Shown: in pieces, positions 1-7,345 of the stretch | Layout of the letters: every line of letters begins with the position of its first letter | Numbering within the stretch: the first letter of the stretch is position 1 | From: Bacteroidales bacterium | GTDB lineage: Bacteria; Bacteroidota; Bacteroidia; Bacteroidales; UBA3663 | Reading direction: 5' to 3' | NCBI GenBank assembly: GCA_030526445.1 | Contig: JAUNCV010000022.1 | Location: 1 to 17,511, forward strand | DNA: 17,511 bases | Notes under the pieces: model-generated | Databases searched by the model: none | Seen by the model: the letters and a program-made list of their open reading frames with translations, nothing else | Told to the model about the DNA's origin: nothing | Translations under genes and position numbers: made by a program

Positions 1-263
1 CACCAGAATACAAGGGCAAAATCAATATCGTAGGCATTGCCGTCTGGGAAGAGAAGATTGAAGATACCCAGAAGGCTGTGAGCGAGTTGCCAATCTCTTG
101 GCCAATTATCTTCTGTGGCGACCGCAAGAATTCTCCAACTGAGGCTTATGGCATCATGGGCATTCCTCACATCATGCTCGTCTCACCAGATGGTACCATC
201 TTGGCTCGTGACTTGGGCGGCGAAGGCATTAAGGCTGCTATCGAAGCTGCTTTGAATAAGTAA
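1..263 (+). CDS. TlpA/AhpC-TSA-like thioredoxin-fold protein, C-terminal part (5' end outside window)
   Basis: The open frame runs in from the left edge with codons from position 3 and stops with TAA at 261-263, giving 86 visible residues. The visible part has the second half of a thioredoxin fold. It starts with a beta strand (INIVGIAVWEE), continues with a segment containing WPIIFCGD, then the cis-proline motif GIMGIPH, and the strand-turn-strand MLVSPDGTILARDL, and ends in a helix (IKAAIEAALNK). This pattern is typical of the periplasmic TlpA/ResA-like disulfide reductases and redoxins common in Bacteroidota. The CxxC active site would lie upstream of the window, so redox activity cannot be confirmed here. 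A GTG at 78 is only an internal valine codon and not a start, because the homologous fold clearly extends upstream. A strong terminator follows, so the gene is not co-transcribed with the susC gene downstream. Confidence 0.85.
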   Translation, partial: PEYKGKINIVGIAVWEEKIEDTQKAVSELPISWPIIFCGDRKNSPTEAYGIMGIPHIMLVSPDGTILARDLGGEGIKAAIEAALNK

Positions 264-323
264 TTTTCCCCATCAAAAGCATCGTGCAAGAGCCAATTTT
301 CTTGTATGATTTACAATAACATT

Positions 324-359
324 AACCGAGGCAATTGTCTGCCTCGGTTTTTCTTTTTT
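324..359 (+). terminator. Rho-independent terminator of the thioredoxin-like gene
   Basis: A perfect stem CCGAGGCA (326-333) pairs with TGCCTCGG (340-347) around a 6-base loop. It is extended by AA/TT at 324-325 and 348-349, and followed by a T-rich run up to 359. It lies 60 bp after the stop codon of the upstream gene. Confidence 0.92.
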
Positions 360-489
360 CAGTGTGTTGCAAAGTCTGTTAATCATGTAATCGGTTGTAC
401 CAATAGCGCCAAATAATGTTCAATTTTGAGTGTTTTTACACTTTTTTAGCCAAAAATAGCCTGTTATTTATACTTTTTTTGCAAAATTA

Positions 490-521
490 TTTGTTTTTTA
501 ACAGATTTATTCTCACCTTTG
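490..521 (+). promoter_or_regulatory. Bacteroidota-type promoter of the first susC operon
   Basis: A -33 element TTTG (490-493) and a -7 element CACCTTTG (514-521) are separated by 20 bases. The Bacteroidota consensus is TTTG, 19-21 bases, TAnnTTTG, so only the first base of the -7 box differs. Transcription would start near 527-530, giving a leader of about 70 bases before the ATG at 597. Confidence 0.75.
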
Positions 522-596
522 CATCCGTATATATGGCTCCTTATATTTTATAATTAGCAATATAACACATTGTAACAATAACCTAAACCCAACCTT

Positions 597-3500
597 ATGT
601 ATCTAAAAAATCTTAAAAGAAAAGCTATCTCCACAATTGTGCTGAGTATGCTTTGCCTTGTGGCTTTTGCCCAGAATCTGAAGGTATCGGGTGTCGTTAC
701 TGACGACTTCGGTGATCCAATGATTGGTGTGAATGTCACTGTGAAAGGTACAACCAATGGCACCATCACAGATTATGATGGTAACTATGCACTTCAGAAT
801 GTTAAGGCTGATGATGTGCTCGTGTTCTCTTATATTGGCTATCTCGGCCAGCAGGTTGCTGTGGAAAACCGCAGTACCATCAATTGCCAACTCATGGAAG
901 ATCAGACTGCACTTGAGGAGGTAATTGTTGTGGGCTATGGTACCATGAAGAAGAAGGATTTGACCGGTTCTGTAGCAACTGTCAACTCAGAAAAACTTAC
1001 CGCTGTACCTGTGGCAAATGCTGCAGAGGCTTTGCAGGGTAAGATGGCTGGTGTTCAGATTACTGCAAGTGAAGGTTCGCCTGATGCAAGTGTTTCTATT
1101 CGTGTTCGTGGTGGCGGTTCTATTACTCAGTCGAATGAGCCTCTTTATGTTGTCGATGGCTTCCCTGTCGATAATATCAACGACATTCCTTCAAGCGATA
1201 TTGAAGACATCACCATTTTGAAGGATGCAAGTTCAACTGCTATTTATGGTAGCCGTGGTGCAAATGGTGTAATCCTTGTTACTACCAAGAGTGGTAAGGA
1301 GGGCAAGATCAATGTTGCTTACAATGCATACGTTTCTGTTAAGAAAGTGGCAAAGAAGTACGATGTGCTTAGTGCTTCTGACTATGCACATTGGACCTAT
1401 GAGCATGCTGCTCTTCGTGGCGATGGCAATGTTAATCCTTCGGCCTATACCAAGTTCTTTGGTAACTGGGATGATATTGATCTTTATAATAATGTACAGA
1501 CTATTGATTGGCAGGATCAGACATTCGGCCGCACAGGTCATGCTTTTAACCACAATATTTCAATCAATGGCGGTTCTGAGAAGATTAAGTACACCTTCTC
1601 TTATGCTATGATGGACGATAAGGCTATCATGCTTGGTTCAAACTACAAGCGCGATAACTTTAACCTCAAGGTTCAGAGCAAGCTCAATAAGTCTGTAACT
1701 CTCGATTTGTCGGCTCGTTATAGCAAGACAAAGGTTCGTGGTGCAGGCGCTAATGCAGTGAATGATGCAGGTTCTACTTCAGAGTCTCGTATGAAGTATG
1801 CTACTATCTATCCTGTTATTCCTATTGCAGGCCTCACCGATACCGATGCAATGGATACCGATCCAGAGTTTAATATGTACAACCCTATCGATGTTACCCG
1901 CGACAACGATCAGCGTCAGCTCAAGAAGCAGCTTAACGTTAATGGTGCATTGACATGGGAGGTAATTAAGGATCTTCGTTTGAAGACCGAAATCGGTTAC
2001 GATGACTACAACAACGAGAACGATCGCTTCTATGGTATGACTACCTATTGGATCAAGAACAATGGTTATTCAGGAGCTCCTTCTCCTGGTGTAATCTTGA
2101 AGCGTGGTGCTCGTGAGCGTTTGCGTAATACTAACACTGTAAATTACGATTTCAAGAAGCTCCTTCCAGAGTCACATTCTCTCAATATTCTCTTGGGTGA
2201 GGAAATGTTGATTACCAAGAGCAAGACCATGACCAATACTGTCATGGGTCTTCCAACCTCTTTCACTGCTGAGGAAGCATGGAAGCTCTCGGCACTTGGT
2301 TCTGCAAGTTCAATCAATAACTACTACAACCCAGACGATAAGCTTCTCTCATTCTTCGGTCGTTTGAACTACAACTACAAGGGTCGTTACCTCTTGAGTG
2401 GTACATTCCGTGCCGATGGTAGCTCGAAGTTCTCTGAGGGCAACAAGTGGGGCTTCTTCCCTTCTGCTGCATTCGCTTGGCGTTTGTCTGACGAGGCATT
2501 TATGGAAGGCACCAAGTCTTGGCTCGATGACTTGAAGGTTCGTCTCTCTTATGGTACTGCAGGTAACAACGGTATTCCTGAGGGTCAGATTGTTCAGTCG
2601 TATGCAGCTAACAACTCTACCTGGATCAATGGCGTAAATAGCTACTGGGCTCCATCAAAGGTTATGGCTAACCCTAACCTTAAGTGGGAGACTACTATCA
2701 CCCGTAATATTGGTATTGACTATAGCTTCTTTAATGGTGTTGTTAATGGTACCATCGATGCTTATTTCAATAATACCAAGGATCTTCTCATCAACTTCCC
2801 TGTTTCTGGTACTGGTTACGATACTCAGTATCGCAACATGGGTGAGACACGCAATAAGGGTCTCGAGTTCTCTATCAACTGGAATCCTATCCACGAGAAG
2901 AACTATGACCTCTCAATTGGTGGCAATATCTCAATGAACCGTGGTGAAATCTACGATCTTGGCAGCATGGAGGACTTTGGTGCTTCTTCTGGCTGGGCTT
3001 CGACCGATATTAATAACGATTTCTGGATTTCTAAGGGAGGCCAGGTTGGCGAAATTCGTGGCTACAAGAACGCAGGCCGTTATGAGGTAAGCGACTTCGA
3101 GGGTTACGACAGCAGTGCCAAGAAGTGGATACTCAAGAACAATGTGCCTGATGCTACAGCCATTTTGGGCACCAGCGTTCGCCCTGGTTCTATGAAGATT
3201 AAGGATATCAATGGCGATGGCAAGATTTCTGACGAAGATAACACTATCATTGGCAACACCAACCCAGACTTCATCGGTGGTTTCAATGTCAGTGCTCGTG
3301 TTTATGGCTTTGACTTCTCTGCTAACTTCACCTACAGTGTAGGTAACGATGTATATAATGCTGATAAGGTTATGTTTACCCAGACCAGCAACCGTCGTTA
3401 CTACAGCATGGTCGATGATATGGCTATGGGCAAGCGTTGGACCAACCTCCGTGCCGATGGCACCATCTCGAACGATCCTTCAGAGCTCGCTCAGATGAAT

Positions 3501-3812
3501 GCTAAAACCACTATGTGGTCGCCTCTCACTGGCCGCTATGTGCTTACCGATCACTATGTTGAGGATGCCTCTTACCTCCGTCTCAGCACTGTAACTTTGG
3601 GCTATACTCTTCCAAAGAACTTGCTTGAGAAGGCTCACATCAGCAATGCTCGTGTTTACTTCACTGGTCACAACCTCTTCTGCCTCACTGGTTACTCAGG
3701 TCTTGACCCAGAAGTCTCAACTCGTACTGCAACTCCTTTGACTCCTAATGTCGATTACTCGGCATATCCAAAGAGCCGTCAGTTTGTAATCGGTATTAAT
3801 CTCAACTTCTAA
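597..3812 (+). CDS. SusC/RagA-like TonB-linked outer-membrane transporter
   Basis: This 1071-residue protein is a complete SusC-family outer-membrane barrel that imports oligosaccharides or other bulky ligands using TonB energy. It begins with a Sec signal peptide (basic LKRK, hydrophobic stretch, cleavage near AFA-Q at residue 25). A carboxypeptidase-D-regulatory-like domain follows at about 28-105 (VSGVVTDDFGDPMIGVNVTV). Next come the TonB-box-like VIVVGYGT (110-116) and the plug domain (about 120-232), with the SusC signatures LYVVDGFPVDNI and AIYGSRGANGVILVTT. The rest is beta-barrel, with the usual DINGDGKISDED loop near residue 871, and it ends in the aromatic GINLNF required for barrel assembly. 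Length is normal for SusC. It is the first gene of the operon, with the SusD gene 14 bp downstream. The substrate cannot be read from the sequence; the linked GH43 suggests a plant glycan. Confidence 0.97.
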   Translation: MYLKNLKRKAISTIVLSMLCLVAFAQNLKVSGVVTDDFGDPMIGVNVTVKGTTNGTITDYDGNYALQNVKADDVLVFSYIGYLGQQVAVENRSTINCQLMEDQTALEEVIVVGYGTMKKKDLTGSVATVNSEKLTAVPVANAAEALQGKMAGVQITASEGSPDASVSIRVRGGGSITQSNEPLYVVDGFPVDNINDIPSSDIEDITILKDASSTAIYGSRGANGVILVTTKSGKEGKINVAYNAYVSVKKVAKKYDVLSASDYAHWTYEHAALRGDGNVNPSAYTKFFGNWDDIDLYNNVQTIDWQDQTFGRTGHAFNHNISINGGSEKIKYTFSYAMMDDKAIMLGSNYKRDNFNLKVQSKLNKSVTLDLSARYSKTKVRGAGANAVNDAGSTSESRMKYATIYPVIPIAGLTDTDAMDTDPEFNMYNPIDVTRDNDQRQLKKQLNVNGALTWEVIKDLRLKTEIGYDDYNNENDRFYGMTTYWIKNNGYSGAPSPGVILKRGARERLRNTNTVNYDFKKLLPESHSLNILLGEEMLITKSKTMTNTVMGLPTSFTAEEAWKLSALGSASSINNYYNPDDKLLSFFGRLNYNYKGRYLLSGTFRADGSSKFSEGNKWGFFPSAAFAWRLSDEAFMEGTKSWLDDLKVRLSYGTAGNNGIPEGQIVQSYAANNSTWINGVNSYWAPSKVMANPNLKWETTITRNIGIDYSFFNGVVNGTIDAYFNNTKDLLINFPVSGTGYDTQYRNMGETRNKGLEFSINWNPIHEKNYDLSIGGNISMNRGEIYDLGSMEDFGASSGWASTDINNDFWISKGGQVGEIRGYKNAGRYEVSDFEGYDSSAKKWILKNNVPDATAILGTSVRPGSMKIKDINGDGKISDEDNTIIGNTNPDFIGGFNVSARVYGFDFSANFTYSVGNDVYNADKVMFTQTSNRRYYSMVDDMAMGKRWTNLRADGTISNDPSELAQMNAKTTMWSPLTGRYVLTDHYVEDASYLRLSTVTLGYTLPKNLLEKAHISNARVYFTGHNLFCLTGYSGLDPEVSTRTATPLTPNVDYSAYPKSRQFVIGINLNF

Positions 3813-3826
3813 AACTTGCGATAACA

Positions 3827-5629
3827 ATGAAAGTTAATAAATATATATTGATGTTTGCGCTCGCAGGTGGCATGATGACTTCTTGCGATGATTTCCTTGA
3901 TGCTCCTACTCAGAGCTCTATGGACGAAGCTACCATCTTCTCGCAGTACACTCTTGCCGAATCGGCAGTGCGCGGCATTCACCAGTCTTTTGGAGAGACC
4001 AACTCTTACCGTGGTCGTTTCTCGCCATACTATGGCATGAACACTGACTGCGAATGGCAGAATGGTGGCGATGCAACCAAGATTCCTGATGGTGGTAAAT
4101 ATGACCTCACCGCCTACAATCCATCGAGCAACAACTCTCAGATGAACACTGCCAACAATGCTTGGGCTAAGTTCTATGAGGGTATCGAGCGTGCCAACAT
4201 GATTATCCGTGGTCTTCGCACTTATGGTAATGTTCAGAACGATCCTCGCATGGCTCAGCTCCTTGGTGAGACTCTCACCTTGCGTGCTATGATCTATCAG
4301 GATCTTCTCAAGGCTTGGGGCGATGTTCCTGCTCGTTTCGAGCCAAACACCTCTGAGACTGTATATGTTAAGAAGTCTGATCGTGACGTCATCTATAAGC
4401 AGCTTCTTGCCGATCTCGAGGAGGCTGGTAAACTCTGCTACTGGCCAAATGAGAACGATATCACCAAGACCACAGAGCGCGTAAGCAAGGCTTTTGCTAA
4501 GGGTCTTCGTGCCCGTTTGGCTCTCTATGCAGGTGGTTATAGCCAGCGTCCTAATTCAATCGAAGACAAGACTGGCTTCTCAGTGCGCCTCTCTAACGAT
4601 CCAGAACTCAGCCGTTCGGCTATGTATCAGATCGCTAAGCAGGAGTGTCTTGACATCATCAACTCTGGTACTTTGAAGCTTGGCACTTTCGACGCTCCTT
4701 TCAAGGCTATGTGTCAGGACGATGTAACCGCAGGTAAGGAAAACATCTTTGAGATTCCTTTCTCTGATGGTCGTGGCCGTGAGCTCTATACCTGGGGTGT
4801 GCTTCATGAGAATACCGATAAGTACACTGGTCAGGCAAAGGGTGGTATCAATGGTCCTGTGCCAACACTCTACTTCGACTATGATGTCGATGATGTGCGT
4901 CGTGATGTGACTTGCGTACCTTATAGCTGGAAGGATGGAGTGCAGACCATCACAAGCAAGTCTAAGCTCTATTCTCACTATTTCGGTAAGCTCCGTTATG
5001 AGTGGATGAAGCGTGTCGTAACCTCTACCAACGATGATGGTATCAACTTCCTCGCTATGCGCTATGCTGATATCTATCTCATGGCTGCAGAGGCTATCAA
5101 TGAGCTCGACGGCCCTTCAGCTGCTGCTCCTTACCTCAAGCCTATCCTCGATCGTGCTTATCCTGCAGCTAAGGCAAGTGCCATTCTTGCTGCTGCTTCG
5201 GCAAGCAAGGACGCATTCTTTGAGGAGATTGTAACCCAGCGTCGATTCGAGTTTGCTGGCGAGCGTCTTCGCAAGATGGACCTCATCCGCTGGAATCGTC
5301 TCGGTAGCACACTTGCTCAGACCAAGCAGGACCTCAACGACCTTGCTAATCGTGAGGGCAAGTATGCCGATGTGCCTACTTCACTCTATTGGAAGAACGA
5401 TGGCGAGACTATCGATATCAAGGGCTTGGGCCATGGCTTGATTTCGGCCGAAGAGGCTGAGGCTCTCAAGATTGCAGGTTACAACGAGGACAAGAACTTC
5501 ATGAAGCTCGACTCGAAGTATATCGATGCTCTCTATGTTAATGATCCAGACACCAAGCAGTTCTGGCCAATCATGGACGAGTTTATCAACACAAGTAACA
5601 ATCACTTGTGGAATAATTACGGTTATTAA
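3827..5629 (+). CDS. SusD/RagB-like surface nutrient-binding lipoprotein
   Basis: This 600-residue lipoprotein is the lid and ligand-binding partner of the SusC barrel encoded just upstream. The signal peptide ends in a lipobox, MTSC, with the lipidated cysteine at residue 20. The acidic residues straight after it (CDDFLD) resemble the lipoprotein export signal that sends Bacteroidota lipoproteins to the cell surface. The alpha-helical TPR-like body shows family signatures: NAWAKFYEGIERANMIIRGL in the N-terminal half, YADIYLMAAEAINEL near residue 411, and QRRFEFAGERLRKMDLIRW near residue 471. Length is typical. The start ATG at 3827 is 14 bp after the susC stop, so the two are co-transcribed. 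Ligand specificity is unknown. Confidence 0.97.
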   Translation: MKVNKYILMFALAGGMMTSCDDFLDAPTQSSMDEATIFSQYTLAESAVRGIHQSFGETNSYRGRFSPYYGMNTDCEWQNGGDATKIPDGGKYDLTAYNPSSNNSQMNTANNAWAKFYEGIERANMIIRGLRTYGNVQNDPRMAQLLGETLTLRAMIYQDLLKAWGDVPARFEPNTSETVYVKKSDRDVIYKQLLADLEEAGKLCYWPNENDITKTTERVSKAFAKGLRARLALYAGGYSQRPNSIEDKTGFSVRLSNDPELSRSAMYQIAKQECLDIINSGTLKLGTFDAPFKAMCQDDVTAGKENIFEIPFSDGRGRELYTWGVLHENTDKYTGQAKGGINGPVPTLYFDYDVDDVRRDVTCVPYSWKDGVQTITSKSKLYSHYFGKLRYEWMKRVVTSTNDDGINFLAMRYADIYLMAAEAINELDGPSAAAPYLKPILDRAYPAAKASAILAAASASKDAFFEEIVTQRRFEFAGERLRKMDLIRWNRLGSTLAQTKQDLNDLANREGKYADVPTSLYWKNDGETIDIKGLGHGLISAEEAEALKIAGYNEDKNFMKLDSKYIDALYVNDPDTKQFWPIMDEFINTSNNHLWNNYGY

Positions 5630-5652
5630 TCCGATAATAACATATCAATTAT

Positions 5653-7242
5653 ATGAACAAGTATTTTTACAATATATCTTTGTGTCTTTGCATGGGCGCA
5701 CTCGTTATGGGTGCAGCCTCATGCTCTGACCCAGACGATGTCATCACTTCTGTTAAATACGATCGCTTGTTCTCTCCTACAGAGGTTAGCACTCGTGTCA
5801 AGAATCGCACTTCTGTTGAGATAGCTTGGCAGACTCGCAATGAAAGAGTTGACCAGTACACAATCGAACTCTCAACCGATGAGGCATTTTCTTCAATTGC
5901 TCGTTCGGAAACTGCAGCCTTTTCACCTGTTCTCATTGCAGGCTTGGATGGTGAGACCGAGTATTTTGTCCGCATCAAGGCTACAGCCGAAGGTATTAAA
6001 GAGAGTAAGTGGTCGCCAAGCGCTAAGTTTAAGACCGATACCGAGAATATCTACAAGCCATCGGTCGATGGTGATGTTCAGGCAACTACCGTAACCTTGC
6101 GTTGGACTGCAGGCGAGACTGTTGAAACTATCGAGGTGCTCGATCAAGAAGGCAATCTCCTGAAGTCACAGCCTGTTACTGCCGACGAGTGCTCTGAAGG
6201 TGTTGCTACTGTGGCTGGTTTGCAGGGCGAGACCACTTACCAGTTCGTTTTGAAGCGCAATGGCAAGACCCGTGGTTCTGTCACTGTTACTACCGAGCTC
6301 GACCTCAATGGTGCTACTAAGGTAACTGTCGATGATGACTGGTATTCAATCTTCCAGAATGCACAGCCAGGCGATGTCTTTGCTCTCATGCCAGGTGAAT
6401 ATACCGCTTATGAAGTAGATGGTTTGCCATTCTCTTCTCTTACTTTGAGCAACAGCATCAGCATCAAGGCAGCTAAGTCAACCGACAAGCCAGTTTTGAG
6501 TGGCTTCAACTTCAAGATTGGTGCAGGCGTTTCGCTCGATCTCCTCAATGTGGTGCTCGATGGTAAGAAGCATGCCGATCAGGCATTCATCTTCACCGAA
6601 GAGGGCAATATTGATCACTTTGTTGTTTCAGGTTGCGAAATCAGCAATTACGTGAAGGGCTTCTTCTACCTCAATGTGCCTGCTGTTGTTAACCAGATTA
6701 CTGTCGATAACTGCTTGATTCACGATATTGAGTGCTCTGGTGGCGATTTCTTCGACTCTCGTAAGGGCGGTTACAACAAGTTCGATCTCACCAACTCTAC
6801 TATCTACAACAGTGCAGCTAAGCGCGATATTTTCCGTTACGATGACGCTTCTGCTACCGTACAGGCCTCTTCAATCATCAATGTTGACCACTGTACATTT
6901 GCCAAGGTAGGTAATGGTGGTGCTAACTACCGCATCTTCTATGTTCGTTTCCAGGGCAACTCAATCTCTTTCACAAACAACATAGTTTACGACTTCAACA
7001 ACAAGCGTGGCTTCTCTGAGCAGAAGAATACTGCTGAACCTGAGTTCGCAGGCAACTACTATTGCAAGACTCTCAACCTTCTCAGTCTTGAAGAGGGTAA
7101 CACTCAGGCTATCCGTTTCTTCGATACAAAGGGTAAGGATCTTGCATCTTCTCCATTTGCCAATGCCGATAACAACGACTTCACTGTAACCAACGAAGAT
7201 GTTGCTTACGACAAGGCTGGTGATCCACGCTGGATTAAGTAA
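5653..7242 (+). CDS. Surface lipoprotein with two FN3-like domains and a DUF4957/DUF5123-type beta-helix
   Basis: This 529-residue lipoprotein starts 23 bp after susD and is the third gene of the operon. The signal peptide ends in AASC with the cysteine at residue 24, followed by SDPDD, an acidic surface-export-like tail. Two fibronectin type III-like modules follow. The first (about 36-125) contains TSVEIAWQTRN and DGETEYFVRIKA; the second (about 133-215) contains TVTLRW and QGETTYQFVL. The C-terminal 300 residues look like a right-handed beta-helix with repeated short strands and Asn-rich turns (DNCLIHDIE, LTNSTIYNS, NVDHCTF, FTNNIVYDF), and the protein ends with AGDPRWIK. This layout matches the Bacteroidota DUF4957 plus DUF5123 proteins. 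No catalytic residues of a known polysaccharide lyase were recognised, so a glycan-binding role is more likely than an enzymatic one. That is inference from family context. Confidence 0.85.
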   Translation: MNKYFYNISLCLCMGALVMGAASCSDPDDVITSVKYDRLFSPTEVSTRVKNRTSVEIAWQTRNERVDQYTIELSTDEAFSSIARSETAAFSPVLIAGLDGETEYFVRIKATAEGIKESKWSPSAKFKTDTENIYKPSVDGDVQATTVTLRWTAGETVETIEVLDQEGNLLKSQPVTADECSEGVATVAGLQGETTYQFVLKRNGKTRGSVTVTTELDLNGATKVTVDDDWYSIFQNAQPGDVFALMPGEYTAYEVDGLPFSSLTLSNSISIKAAKSTDKPVLSGFNFKIGAGVSLDLLNVVLDGKKHADQAFIFTEEGNIDHFVVSGCEISNYVKGFFYLNVPAVVNQITVDNCLIHDIECSGGDFFDSRKGGYNKFDLTNSTIYNSAAKRDIFRYDDASATVQASSIINVDHCTFAKVGNGGANYRIFYVRFQGNSISFTNNIVYDFNNKRGFSEQKNTAEPEFAGNYYCKTLNLLSLEEGNTQAIRFFDTKGKDLASSPFANADNNDFTVTNEDVAYDKAGDPRWIK

Positions 7243-7287
7243 TCCATTTTTCTACATAGCAGTTTTTTAATAACTACTAATCATATT

Positions 7288-7340
7288 GAGGGTGTATTCA
7301 TGGTGGTTCTTTTCCTCGAATACATCCTCTTTTTATTTCT
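7288..7340 (+). terminator. Stem-loop with T-tract between the beta-helix gene and GH43 (terminator or attenuator)
   Basis: GAGGGTGTATTC (7288-7299) pairs with GAATACATCCTC (7318-7329) over 12 bp with a single G-T wobble, around an 18-base loop. TTTTTATTTCT (7330-7340) follows directly. This has the form of an intrinsic terminator, yet it ends only 5 bases before the GH43 start codon. No TAnnTTTG promoter is visible between 7243 and 7346, so GH43 probably depends on read-through from the susCD promoter, which would make this an attenuator that lowers GH43 expression. Confidence 0.72.
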
Positions 7341-7345
7341 CCATT

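Larger units (their letters stand above)
264..596 (+). other. Intergenic region between thioredoxin-like gene and first susC
   Basis: This 333-bp stretch has no convincing gene. From left to right it holds a rho-independent terminator for the upstream gene (about 324-359), then about 130 bp of AT-rich DNA, then the susC promoter (490-521) and a leader of about 70 bases. The AT-rich part contains a very small AGTGT/ACACT hairpin with a T-tract (429-447) that is too weak to call. Confidence 0.7.

Noticed and set aside
429..447. Small AGTGT/ACACT hairpin with T-tract
   Set aside because: A 5-bp AT-rich stem with a 4-base T loop, about 70 bp after a strong terminator, is expected by chance in such AT-rich DNA.
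7286..7345. Upstream TTG start for GH43, adding 20 residues
   Set aside because: The extension would be translated through the hairpin and T-tract, and it places a Trp/Phe-rich stretch ahead of a complete signal peptide. ATG 7346 fits better.
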